A DNA stretch of 64,000 bases from Planctomycetota bacterium (GCA_009773755.1 WSZJ01000097.1:1-64000), one strand, 5' to 3'. Counted from the first letter of the stretch, positions 39,649-48,488 are shown. A program made the numbers and translations. The notes: generated by a model from the letters alone, not told the origin.

Positions 39649-41742
39649 CTACTCGTGAAACTCGCGAGGCCGGTCTACCGACTTGCAGAACTCCTCTTCC
39701 CCCGCGAAAACCGCTTCCCCCTCCGACGGCCGGCCGTCGAGGAAGCCGACGAAGTCGAGCTGCTGTGAAGCGGTGCCGCGCTCCGTGCGGAACTTGCGGG
39801 CGATTTCGACGGCGGGGAGCGTGTCGCGGCCCATGACGTGGGCGAGTTCGAAGTGGACGAGGCCTTCGTAGGAGCGGTAGACGAGCTCGGTGCAGACGAG
39901 CTTGTCGGTGGTCTTGAAGTCGAACTCGTAGTCGTAGGGTTTTCCCTCGTTCGCGAAGCCGCGCGCGATCGCTTCGACTTTCTGCTTCACGGAAACGCGC
40001 GGCCGCAGGACGGCCACGAAGTCGGCGTGCACGGAGTGCTCGAGAGAATTGAAGATGACGCCGTCGCTGACGGCCTCGATGACGGCGTGGCGGTGGCCGT
40101 CGTGGCAGGGTTTGCGCCAGCGTTCGAGCTTCGCCCTGACGTCCGGGGCGTCGAGGAGGCCCATCGCCTTCATCTCTTCCTCGCTGCCGACGTAGAGGAC
40201 GGCGTGCGGCCAGAACCCGGGGAGGAACGCATTCGAGAGGAAGAAGTTCCGGCGCTCGAGGATGATGTCGCCGGGCTGCATCTTCAGGCGGAGCTCCGAA
40301 ATCTGCGATTCGCGGATGAGCGGCCGGCGCGCGACGACGCGCGTGTCGCCGATCCACTCCGAGAGCTGCGACTGCACGGCGTACACGGGCGAGTATGCGT
40401 CGCTCTTCACCTTTGAGAGCACGCGGTTCAGCCAGTTCCGGTGAGTGTGCACGTCCAGCGCCCGCGTCGCGGCAATTCCGCGCGCGATCCGCTTTTCAAT
40501 CCAGTCCAGCTCCTCGGGCGGAAAAACCTGCTCCTCGCGCCAGAGCGGCCGGCGCTCTTCGAAGTACGCCGCCATTTCCTCGAAGCGCTCCGCGTTCGAG
40601 CCCGCGCCGATCCCCGACGCAATCCTGTCGAACATTCCCGCGCTGATCCCCCACCGCGGGTCGGGCTCGTTGAGCTTCTTGCGGGCTTCCTTCCAGTCCT
40701 GGAACGTCACGACGAGCCGGCCGGAAGATTCGAACAGCACGGTCGCGGCCGTGTAGGCGACCAGGAAGCACCGCGCCTTGAGCGCCGGATCCCGCACCGC
40801 TTCGAAGCCCGCGTACATCGCGACCTGCCGGAGAAGCGCCGATCGGTAGGTGAGAAACGTCATGTACTCCTTGCGGAGCGCGTCGTCCTCCGGCGCGGTC
40901 ATGTACTCGCGCTTCTCCCCTCTCATCGCACCTTCCAGCTGCGCGCGGAGGCCGGGGAAGCGCGCCACCAGCTCGTCCATTCCGGCGGACACGGTTTTCA
41001 GCCGCGCGGCGTCGGCGCGAACCGAGGACTCGATTTCTTCGGTCGACATCCCGGCGAGCGCGGAGGGGAACGCTTCGAACAGTGTGTCGCCGCTTCCCGT
41101 GATCCGCCCGATGTAGATTCCGGCGACGAGGAGGACGGCCTGGGAGAAGCCGAACGCGGACCAGCGGAGCCACATCGGTATCGGGGACGGCTCCCCTGCG
41201 TGGAGTTTGCGGTAGCGGTAGAAGACGATGAGCGAGGTAACGGCGGCCGTCCCGCCCGGCACGGCCATGATCGCCATGTACCACACCGGCGGGTCGGCCA
41301 TCATGTCGCGGCGGAGCACGAGCAGGATCCAGGTGATCCCGTGAAGGCAGATGGACGTCGCGGTGATGTACCCGAAGCGCGACCGCCAGTTGGCGCCGTA
41401 AATCCGCAGGAGCCGCAGGTGGGCCGCGACGAGCGAAGGCACCGCGGCCCCCCACCAGATCCGCCAGAGGTCCGCCCGTTGCTTCGCATCCGTCCAGACG
41501 AGGAGGTAGAACGCGACCTGGGAGGCCGCGAGGAGGGCGATCGCGGCGGCGCCGAAGCCGTGGCGGGTCGGCGGCGGGCGGAGGTAGACGGAGGTGAGCG
41601 CGAAACCGATGGAGAGCCCGGCGGCGGTGACGAGCCACTGCCAGAGAACCGGAGGGATCGATCGGCCGAAAACTCCGAAGCCGAAAATGACGGCGGCGGT
41701 GACGGCGAAGACGGCGGCGAGGCGGGTACAGATGCGATGCAT
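39649..41742 (-). CDS. multi-TM protein with C-terminal YiiX-like permuted papain-fold domain
   Basis: LKMQPGDIILERRNFFLSNAFLPGFWPHAVLYVG...YDYEFDFKTTDKLVCTELVYRSYEG. Confidence 0.65.
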   Translation of the reverse strand: MHRICTRLAAVFAVTAAVIFGFGVFGRSIPPVLWQWLVTAAGLSIGFALTSVYLRPPPTRHGFGAAAIALLAASQVAFYLLVWTDAKQRADLWRIWWGAAVPSLVAAHLRLLRIYGANWRSRFGYITATSICLHGITWILLVLRRDMMADPPVWYMAIMAVPGGTAAVTSLIVFYRYRKLHAGEPSPIPMWLRWSAFGFSQAVLLVAGIYIGRITGSGDTLFEAFPSALAGMSTEEIESSVRADAARLKTVSAGMDELVARFPGLRAQLEGAMRGEKREYMTAPEDDALRKEYMTFLTYRSALLRQVAMYAGFEAVRDPALKARCFLVAYTAATVLFESSGRLVVTFQDWKEARKKLNEPDPRWGISAGMFDRIASGIGAGSNAERFEEMAAYFEERRPLWREEQVFPPEELDWIEKRIARGIAATRALDVHTHRNWLNRVLSKVKSDAYSPVYAVQSQLSEWIGDTRVVARRPLIRESQISELRLKMQPGDIILERRNFFLSNAFLPGFWPHAVLYVGSEEEMKAMGLLDAPDVRAKLERWRKPCHDGHRHAVIEAVSDGVIFNSLEHSVHADFVAVLRPRVSVKQKVEAIARGFANEGKPYDYEFDFKTTDKLVCTELVYRSYEGLVHFELAHVMGRDTLPAVEIARKFRTERGTASQQLDFVGFLDGRPSEGEAVFAGEEEFCKSVDRPREFHE

Positions 41743-41779
41743 GGGCCCGACGATATCAGGAATAGCCGCGGGGGAAGTC

Positions 41780-41925
41780 CTGCGGGAAACTGCAACTCTC
41801 AACTTTCAACTTCCAAGCAAACGAAGAACTTCAACTGTCAACTTCAAGGATCCCCGACGCCCAGGTCCTTGAAGTTGTCGTCTTGTAGTTCTCCCGTTGC
41901 TTGGAACTTGAAAGTTGAAGTTTTC
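41780..41925. repeat. TTCAACT-type intergenic palindrome
   Basis: CTTTCAACTTCCAAGCAA ... TTGCTTGGAACTTGAAAG plus internal AACTTCAACTGTCAACTTC units. Confidence 0.75.
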
Positions 41926-41945
41926 CGTTTTCCGGCGCAGGGGCT

Positions 41946-43144
41946 CTATCGCTTTCCAACGACGCGCTTCCCGCCGACGCCTGGAGTCTTCCCGCGGCTT
42001 CCCAGCAGCTCCTCAAGCCGGTCGAGCCCCATCTCCACATTCTCTTTCGGCGGTCCGAACGAGAATCGCATCCACTTCTTGTACGGCGACGGATTCCGCC
42101 GGTACTTCCCCGGATTCACGTCGAAAAACTCCCCCGGCACCGTCATCACCTTCCGCTCCAGCGCCTTCCTGAAAAACGTCATCGCGTCGTCGAACGGCGC
42201 CGCCAGCCGGTCGAGCGTTTTTCGCAGAACACTTTCCGAAGCGCCGTCGTCTCCTGGTCGGCGCGTTTCGGCTCGAGCGCGGCGAGCGCGGCGCGTTGCG
42301 CGATGCGCGAAGGGCCGCCGTCGATGGCGCTGGCGGTGCGCGCCATGGATTCGACCATCGCGGGCGGCCCGGCGACCCAGCCGACGCGCCAGCCGGGGTA
42401 GCGGAAGGATTTTGTCAGGCCGTCGAAGATCAGCACGGGGTCGCGGTCGGGATCCTCGACATGCGCAGCCGCGCTCACCGGCCCCGCGCCGGGCTTGCCG
42501 TCGGCGGTGTAGATGAAATGCGAGTAGAACTCGTCCATCAGCAGCGTCACCCGCCGCTCGCGCGCGAGCGCGACCATCCGCGACAGCTCGTCTCCCTGGA
42601 TCACGTTCCCCGTCGGGTTGCACGGATTCGAGATCACCACCGCGCCCAGATCCCGGTCCGCCACTTCCCTCTCGAGCTGCGCCGCCGTCAGCACAAACCC
42701 GTCCGCCTCGCGCGTCCGGATCGGAATCGGCCCCAGCCGCGCGAGGTGCATGTTGAACATGTCCTCATACGCCGTGTAGTCCGGCAGCTGATACCCGACC
42801 GTCACGCTCCCGAGCGCCGCCATTGCCCGCGTCAGCGCCAGCCGCCCGCCCTGCGCGATCGAAATGTTCTTCGCGGCGTACGGCTTCTTCCCCTTGCGGT
42901 ACAACCGGTTCACGTGCGCCGCCACCGCTTCGCGCAATTCCGGCGTCCCCTCCAGCGGCCCATACGCATGATCCGCCGGCTCCAGGTGCACGTCGCAAAT
43001 CCGCTTCGGCGCCCCCGCCATCTCCCCGATCTCCGGGCGGAAACCGAGCTTCACCGCTTCGGCCACGACGTAGATCACGCCCATGTAAGGGACGTTGCGA
43101 AGCGCGGCAAGGTCGGAATTCGGGTCGGGAAGCGCGTCGGCCAT
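41946..43144 (-). pseudogene. PLP-dependent aminotransferase (class I/II) with an apparent frameshift near 42220
   Basis: VVISNPCNPTGNV...IFDGLTKSFRYPGWRVGW in one frame; LDRLAAPFDDAMTFFRKALERKVMTVPGEFFDVNPG...MRFSFG in the -1 frame after a GAAAAAC run. Confidence 0.7.
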
Positions 43145-43212
43145 GGAGGGCTCCGGGAACTCGAGAAGGGCGGTGAGCTTCGGCGGCGGGAGGGGCCGGG
43201 TCAAGCTTCGGA

Positions 43213-43866
43213 CTAGCTCATGGCCCAGCTGCGCAGGAGGCTGTAGCCGACGAGGCAAAGAAGCGGCACCGCGTTCGCGAACCAAGCGGCCTTTTCCCGC
43301 GTTTCCCGCGCCGCGTCGCGCAGTTCGCCCGCACGCCGGGGGCGAACGGCCAGAAGCATGAGCAGGCCGAGCGCGAACCACGCGCCGCCGCCGCCGAAAG
43401 GATCCCAGAGCGCAAAGCCGGGGAGCGAATCCGCTGCGTCGCTGCCGAGGGGAGGCGCGGTGAACCAGAGAGTGAAGGGGCGGCCGAGCGAGAAGCCGAG
43501 GCCAAGCGCGGCGGTGGCGAGCGCGAACGGCGCGGGACCGCGGCGCGGCTTGAGTTCGGGCTGGTCGGTCATGCGGACGAGCCGGTCGGTCGCGAATTCG
43601 CGGGCTTCGCGGTGGTAGACGGCGCTGTGCCGGCTGGAAGGGCGCGGCGCGGGAAACTCCGGGCGGCCGACGAGCGAGGCCTGCGGTGGAGCGCCGCCCG
43701 CGGCCAGCGAGATCGTCGCGAGAAGGATGCCGAAAGCGCCCGCGATCCACACCGGGTCGCCGCTGCACGCGCACGAGAACGCACCCGCGGCCGCGAGCGC
43801 CAGCGCAATTCCGCCGGCGCGCCGCGCGCCACTTCCTCGTTCCGATGGCCGCCAATCGCCGTTCAT
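43213..43866 (-). CDS. hypothetical membrane protein
   Basis: TM segments AGGIALALAAAGAFSCAC, WIAGAFGILLATISLAAGG. Confidence 0.55.
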   Translation of the reverse strand: MNGDWRPSERGSGARRAGGIALALAAAGAFSCACSGDPVWIAGAFGILLATISLAAGGAPPQASLVGRPEFPAPRPSSRHSAVYHREAREFATDRLVRMTDQPELKPRRGPAPFALATAALGLGFSLGRPFTLWFTAPPLGSDAADSLPGFALWDPFGGGGAWFALGLLMLLAVRPRRAGELRDAARETREKAAWFANAVPLLCLVGYSLLRSWAMS

Positions 43867-43928
43867 GATCCGCCTCCTGCGACAGCGTCCGCATTGTAGC
43901 GGAGTGACGGCGCCGGCGAGGCGGATGT

Positions 43929-44074
43929 TCAGCGACTGCGTCTGTCCGACGACCGCGGCCCCGGCTGCCCGTACCAGGCAAGGCAGGCCAGCGGCAGCAG
44001 GAAGGGGCCGAAGACAATCCCGTAGAAGAGAAGGCCGAAGCAGAGGCCTCCGGAACTGAGCAGGTCGAGTCTCA
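43929..44074 (-). CDS. small hypothetical membrane protein
   Basis: MRLDLLSSGGLCFGLLFYGIVFGPFLLPLACLAWYGQ. Confidence 0.4.
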
Positions 44075-44506
44075 TCGCGCGCCTCCTGAAAGGTGCCACG
44101 CCACCAGCCCGAGATACGTCACCGTCAGGAACAGGAACAGCAGCATCAGCAGCGCATGCCCGAGCACCAGCCCGCGCCCCTCCGGCCAGTCCTCGTGCCG
44201 GAAATAGAACACGTCCACGCCGATGCGCGCAGCCCAGTGCACGCCGATGAACGCGGCGAGCGCGAGGGCAGCCTTGTCGCCGCGCAGCATCTCGTCTCGG
44301 AGGAATAACGTGAGAGCGCCGAAGGCGATGATCGTGAGAACGGTGAAGCCTCCGTAGGTCCACATCAGCTTGCGATTGAGCGGCCGGAGACGCGCGAGCT
44401 CCTCTTTCCAGCCCAGGCGCGCGGGGACCTGGAAGCTCGCGGCGAGGACGAGGAAGTGCCCGAGACCGGCCAGAGTGAGCAATTTCGGGAGAAGGGTGGC
44501 GATCAT
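44072..44506 (-). CDS. hypothetical membrane protein
   Basis: Four hydrophobic segments; overlaps neighbours in apparent operon. Confidence 0.65.
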   Translation of the reverse strand: MIATLLPKLLTLAGLGHFLVLAASFQVPARLGWKEELARLRPLNRKLMWTYGGFTVLTIIAFGALTLFLRDEMLRGDKAALALAAFIGVHWAARIGVDVFYFRHEDWPEGRGLVLGHALLMLLFLFLTVTYLGLVAWHLSGGAR

Positions 44507-44901
44507 GGCATGCCTCCCGCGGCCGCAGCCGCGAACACGAGGGCGAGGGACGCGAACAGACTGAGAAAAGCGACGTCGAGCGCGCGATTGCGCCGGCGTT
44601 CTTCACGGTCGTAGTAGAAGAGCTGCACGAGGACGCGGATCGCCCAGAACGCCGCGAGGTAGCCGCAGGTCCAGCGGGCCAGCGGCGCGCCGCTTCCCAG
44701 GAATTCCGCGGCGCCGAGGCAAAGCGCGCCCAGCCCCGCGAGGACGAAGACGATGTATCCGGCGTGCACGTAAAAGATGTTGCGCACGATTGGCGTCGCT
44801 CCGGCGAGGCTCGCGGCGTAGCGGAGCTTGTACGGGGCGATGAAGTTCACAGGAATGAGCGCGAGCTGAAGCCCTCCGGCGAGCTGGATCAGGGTAGTCA
44901 T
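44503..44901 (-). CDS. hypothetical membrane protein
   Basis: MTTLIQLAGGLQLALIPVNFIAPYKLRYAASL; hydrophobic; same operon. Confidence 0.65.
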   Translation of the reverse strand: MTTLIQLAGGLQLALIPVNFIAPYKLRYAASLAGATPIVRNIFYVHAGYIVFVLAGLGALCLGAAEFLGSGAPLARWTCGYLAAFWAIRVLVQLFYYDREERRRNRALDVAFLSLFASLALVFAAAAAGGMP

Positions 44902-44915
44902 GACGCCCTCCTTTC

Positions 44916-46154
44916 TCAGATCGCCCCGGCCGCCCGCAGCATCGGCAGCACCACTTCGCGCACGAACGGCGGGTGGAAGAGGAAGAACGCGGGGCCGGCG
45001 ATGACGGCCCACGCGAAGAGCCTTCCGGTCAGGCCGCGATCGAGCCCGAGCCGCTTCCCGATCCTGCTGCGCTCGAGAGCGACGGCGGCGCCCTGGAGGA
45101 CGAAGTAGGCAGTCGGCAGGCCCCAGCCGCCGCGGGCGGGGACGCTGATGACGAGTTCGTGGACGAGGCCGCTCAGGGCGAAGACGGCGAAGAGCGCGAG
45201 GCGGGGGGCGCGGCGGAGCGGGCGGAGGACGAGGTCGCGCACGAGGTCGCTGAAGCCGCGGTTCCAGCGGCCGCTCCAGAACTCGGCGGGGGAGGTCGCG
45301 AGGAGCGGCGCGTCCATGACGGGATCGGCGTCGCGGCCGGCGGCGCGCCAGGCGCAGCTGGCGAGATGGAATGCGCCGCAGTGGAGGGCGAGGACGAGGC
45401 CGGCCATGGCGATCCAGGCGGCTGCGAGGTCGTTCGGGCCGAAGCGCGCGACGCCGAAGAAGAGGGCGGCGCCGAGCACGAGCTTGATTTCCGCTGCGGC
45501 CCACTCCGTCGTGCGCGGCGCGGATTTCGCGCGGCCGTGCAGGAAGCGCTTCGCGTCCATTCCCGGCCAGGCGAACAGGTAGGCGAGGCTTGAGCCGAGC
45601 TTGGCGCCGGAAACGTTTCGCAGCGTCGCCCACTTGCACCCGACGAAGATCGCGGCGCAGAGCGCCCACATCCAGGCCCACGCGGGGAGAATTTCGCGAA
45701 GTGCGAAGGCCGCCGAGGGCAGCGCGATCAGCGGCGCCCACGTTACGGTGGAGGACCGCTTCTCGATCCGGCACTCCCCGCCGGCGCAGTGACGGTGCGC
45801 GGCGACCCCGCGATAGCCGGCGCGCATGAGAGCGCCGACGCCGGGGACGCGGCTCGCCGCCCACACCGGCCACGTCCACCCGATCTCGCGGCAGACGCGC
45901 GCAACGGCTTCCGCCCCGCCGAATGTCCGGCCGTCGGAATCGATGAACGCCATTTCGTCGGGGCGCAGGCCGAGGCGCGCGCGGACCCAGCCGGTCTGAA
46001 GTGGTGTGGTCTTGATGCCGCGGGCTGCGAGGAGGGAAGCGAAGCGTTTCGCGGTCGCGGAGCAGAAGGCGCATTCGGCGTCGTAGCAGACCCAGCCGCG
46101 GAGGGCGGGGGCCGCTTCGCTGAAGAACCATGCGCTTCTCGTGTGTACCGTCAT
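44916..46154 (-). CDS. DUF393 (DCC thiol-redox) domain fused to MBOAT/wax-synthase-like membrane domain
   Basis: N-term VCYDAECAFCSATAKRFASLL; C-term SPAEFWSGRWNRGFSDLVRDLVLRPL...FALSGLVHELVISVP. Confidence 0.7.
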   Translation of the reverse strand: MTVHTRSAWFFSEAAPALRGWVCYDAECAFCSATAKRFASLLAARGIKTTPLQTGWVRARLGLRPDEMAFIDSDGRTFGGAEAVARVCREIGWTWPVWAASRVPGVGALMRAGYRGVAAHRHCAGGECRIEKRSSTVTWAPLIALPSAAFALREILPAWAWMWALCAAIFVGCKWATLRNVSGAKLGSSLAYLFAWPGMDAKRFLHGRAKSAPRTTEWAAAEIKLVLGAALFFGVARFGPNDLAAAWIAMAGLVLALHCGAFHLASCAWRAAGRDADPVMDAPLLATSPAEFWSGRWNRGFSDLVRDLVLRPLRRAPRLALFAVFALSGLVHELVISVPARGGWGLPTAYFVLQGAAVALERSRIGKRLGLDRGLTGRLFAWAVIAGPAFFLFHPPFVREVVLPMLRAAGAI

Positions 46155-46206
46155 GACCGTTCTTTCTGTAATGAGTGAAATGAGCAGCGCGAAAAAAACG
46201 GGCGGA

Positions 46207-46731
46207 CTACGTCCCGACTCCCAGCAGCTTCTGCAGCTTCCCGCCGTACTTCACGACCTTCCGGAGCGACCCCGGCGACATCTTCACGAACTCGTCGAAC
46301 GCGTCCGTCAGCGTCTGGAAAAACTCCAGCATGTGCTCGAGCCTTTCCCGCGCCGGCTTCTCGCCGTCCTTCTCCGACTGCTCGATCGCTTCACGCAACA
46401 TCGCCAGCGTCGGGTCGATCTCGCGGCGTTTCCGCTCCTGCGCGACGAGCTTGAACATCGCCCAGACGTCCTGGAAGGTCTCGAAGTGGTCCCTGCGGTC
46501 GCCGAGGACGTGGGTGACTTTGGCGAGGCCCCAGCCCTGAAGTTCGCGCAGCGAGGTGGAGACGTTGGAGCGCGCGACCGACAGGGTGGTGGCGATTTCG
46601 TCGGCAGGGACGGGGCGTCCGGAGATATAGAGGAGGGCGTGGACCTGGGCGACGGTGCGGTTGATACCCCAGCGGGTTCCCATTTCGCCCCAGTGGAGGA
46701 TGAACTTCTTTTCCGTGGCGGTGAGGGTCAT
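46207..46731 (-). CDS. GbsR/MarR-family transcriptional regulator
   Basis: INRTVAQVHALLYISGRPVPADEIATTLSVARSNVSTSLRELQGWGLAK. Confidence 0.8.
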   Translation of the reverse strand: MTLTATEKKFILHWGEMGTRWGINRTVAQVHALLYISGRPVPADEIATTLSVARSNVSTSLRELQGWGLAKVTHVLGDRRDHFETFQDVWAMFKLVAQERKRREIDPTLAMLREAIEQSEKDGEKPARERLEHMLEFFQTLTDAFDEFVKMSPGSLRKVVKYGGKLQKLLGVGT

Positions 46732-46754
46732 GGGCGAGGCTCCATTTCTGATTG

Positions 46755-46770
46755 TTCTGTCTATACAGAA
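46755..46770. promoter_or_regulatory. candidate palindromic operator of the GbsR-like regulator
   Basis: TTCTGT-CTAT-ACAGAA, 24 nt upstream of the start codon. Confidence 0.55.
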
Positions 46771-46825
46771 ATATATGACGAAAACGGGGGTGTGTCAAGG
46801 AGGGGCTTCGGCAGCCGGGGGAGTC

Positions 46826-46876
46826 GGCTGGCGGAGGCTGCGGAGGCTGCGGAGGCTGGCGGAGGCTGGCGGAGGC
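46826..46876 (+). repeat. tandem GCGGAGGCT(G) repeat
   Basis: ggcggaggctgcggaggctgcggaggctggcggaggctggcggaggct. Confidence 0.8.
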
Positions 46877-47014
46877 TTCCTGGCTTGCAAGGTGGCCTTG
46901 TTGTCGGAGCGAGGCTCGTATTTTCGGACGCTTCAAGCGTCATGTTTCCGTTCGTTTCCATGTCAAGGCAGCCATGACTGGATCCTCATGAAAGTTGTAA
47001 ACTGATAGTGCATA

Positions 47015-47032
47015 AGTATTTATGTAAATACT
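47015..47032. promoter_or_regulatory. AT-rich perfect palindrome upstream of small secreted protein
   Basis: AGTATTTA-TG-TAAATACT. Confidence 0.5.
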
Positions 47033-47130
47033 CGCCAAATCACATCCGGATGGCATCGCCCTTGCTATACATACCTCCGTCGTCACAAACGAATAACACG
47101 CCTTCAAACAACGCCGTCAAGGAGATAGCC

Positions 47131-47361
47131 ATGAAACTCTTCATCATCGCCCTCGTGACCCTCGCCGTCCTGTCCAGCCCGATCCTGACATTCGCCTGCC
47201 CGCCCCCGCCCGCCCCCGGTTACGACGGCGGCGCTTCCGGCGACGGCCCGCTCCCCGGCACGGACGACCACACCGGCGGCGACGCGACCGAAGGCGGCAG
47301 CGACACCTCGGACGGCGCCTCAAGCCAGGACGACGTCGTGACCGGAGTCGAGTGCATGTAG
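47131..47361 (+). CDS. small secreted Gly/Asp/Ser-rich protein
   Basis: MKLFIIALVTLAVLSSPILTFACPPPPAPGYDGGASGDGPLPGTDDHTGG...; followed by a terminator. Confidence 0.6.
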   Translation: MKLFIIALVTLAVLSSPILTFACPPPPAPGYDGGASGDGPLPGTDDHTGGDATEGGSDTSDGASSQDDVVTGVECM

Positions 47362-47388
47362 GGACGACGCCTGAGCTCGAACGAACCG

Positions 47389-47418
47389 AACGCCGCCGAT
47401 CACTCGGCGGCGTTTTTC
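47389..47418 (+). terminator. Rho-independent terminator before the tRNA array
   Basis: AACGCCGCCGA-TCAC-TCGGCGGCGTT followed by TTT. Confidence 0.85.
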
Positions 47419-47490
47419 GTTTCCGGCATCCGCACTTCCGCGAACCTTTCCCGCCCCTCCCCCATGAAACTCCCATACCGGCGCCAAAGC

Positions 47491-47561
47491 GGGACTGTAG
47501 CTCAACAGCAGACCGCCCGGCTGTGGCCCGGGAGACGTCGGTGCAACCCCGACCGGTCCCT
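47491..47561 (+). tRNA. tRNA-His(GTG)
   Basis: Cloverleaf: GGGACTG/CGGTCCC acceptor; CCCGG-CTGTGGC-CCGGG; D-loop AACAGCA (A18); T-loop TGCAACC (G55). Confidence 0.85.
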
Positions 47562-47713
47562 TGCAGGAGATGAGTCATGCCAGCAGACGGAAGCGCCCGT
47601 TGCGGTCAATCGACGCAGCGCGAAGGGATCTTTGATAACCGGCGGATCTTCCCGAACCGGCTCCCGGTTCCATGTCACCCTGTTCCCAACTCGGGAATCG
47701 GGGGCCGGTTTTT

Positions 47714-47832
47714 CTCTGAGTGGGAATGAGGCTTCGCGGGTCAGGCTGCGTCGGCCCGCTGACGGCCATCGAAGTGTTTTCATCATGCAGGCCGACTCCG
47801 CCCGACCCACGAAGCCTCATTCACACTCAGAG
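47714..47832 (+). repeat. array spacer hairpin 1
   Basis: CTCTGAGTGGGAATGAGGCTTCGCGGGTC (47714-47742) vs GACCCACGAAGCCTCATTCACACTCAGAG (47804-47832), 27/29 paired. Confidence 0.9.
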
Positions 47833-47870
47833 AAATGTACCCCCATCAGTGGCACTCCTACTTTCTTCGC

Positions 47871-47943
47871 CGGGGTTTCGTCTAACGGCTGAGGACGGCT
47901 CCCCCCTCAAGGAGCAAATGGCGGTTCAACTCCCCCAACCCCA
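47871..47943 (+). tRNA. degenerate tRNA, anticodon ambiguous (8-nt loop CCCCTCAA; Glu(CTC)-like body)
   Basis: GGGGTT/AACCCC acceptor, GCTCC-CCCCTCAA-GGAGC anticodon arm, T-arm with one mismatch. Confidence 0.6.
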
Positions 47944-47962
47944 ATCCATGCAACGACGACTC

Positions 47963-48032
47963 TGGGGCGTCGGCTAACGGTAGGCTGCGAGCCTTTGGAA
48001 CTCGCCGTGGACGTTCGAGTCGTCCCGCCCCA
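47963..48032 (+). tRNA. tRNA-Gln(TTG)
   Basis: TGGGGCG/CGCCCCA; CGAGC-CTTTGGA-ACTCG (C31:A39 mismatch); T-loop TTCGAGT. Confidence 0.85.
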
Positions 48033-48041
48033 ATTTCTCCC

Positions 48042-48114
48042 GTGTCTGTAGCTCAACCAGAAGAGCCCCAGTCTCCGAAGCTGGAGGTTGCAGGTGCGAC
48101 TCCTGCCGGACACA
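48042..48114 (+). tRNA. tRNA-Arg(CCG)
   Basis: GTGTCTG/CGGACAC; CCAGT-CTCCGAA-GCTGG; D-loop AACCAGAA (A18); T-loop TGCGACT (G55). Confidence 0.9.
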
Positions 48115-48218
48115 TCACCGGCCCGGGCAACAATGGCCCTCCCCCGACGTCCGCCCCTCCCCCCTCAACGGCGACGCGCCCGGGCCGGTTCTTTTCCCTG
48201 TCGCTGTTGCCGTTCGGG

Positions 48219-48304
48219 GGATTTGAGGTGGGAGGGTCTTGTTTTGCGGGGCGAGGCGGCCGTTCGTCTCGCGCGGCAAAACAAGACCTTCCCACCTCAA
48301 ATCC
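48219..48304 (+). repeat. array spacer hairpin 2
   Basis: GGATTTGAGGTGGGAGGGTCTTGTTTTGC vs GCAAAACAAGACCTTCCCACCTCAAATCC: 29-nt arms, one G:T wobble. Confidence 0.92.
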
Positions 48305-48305
48305 C

Positions 48306-48376
48306 TGCGGGATGGATCAGTAGCTGATCGGCGGTCTCATAAGCCGCACAGAAGGGTGCGATTCCCTTTCCCGCTA
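48306..48376 (+). tRNA. tRNA-Met(CAT), initiator-like
   Basis: TGCGGGA/TCCCGCT with T1:T72 mismatch; D-stem GATC/GATC (A11:T24); GCGGT-CTCATAA-GCCGC; T-loop TGCGATT (G55). Confidence 0.88.
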
Positions 48377-48377
48377 T

Positions 48378-48471
48378 CGCCGGAGTGAGCCGGTCGGATT
48401 TCGCGAGGCGAGACGAACGGCCGCCTCGCCTCCCGCCTCGCCTCGCGAAACCCGACCGGCTCACTCCGGCG
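48378..48471 (+). repeat. array spacer hairpin 3
   Basis: CGCCGGAGTGAGCCGGTCGGATTTCGCGAGGCGAG (48378-48412) vs CTCGCCTCGCGAAACCCGACCGGCTCACTCCGGCG (48437-48471), 34/35 paired. Confidence 0.92.
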
Positions 48472-48488
48472 AGGAAAGGACATCTGCC

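Noticed and set aside
47871-47943. tRNA-Sec or opal suppressor reading (TCA) of the 8-nt loop
   Set aside because: No extended acceptor or long variable arm; TCA is only one of several registers, so it cannot be tied to the in-frame UGA at 20929.
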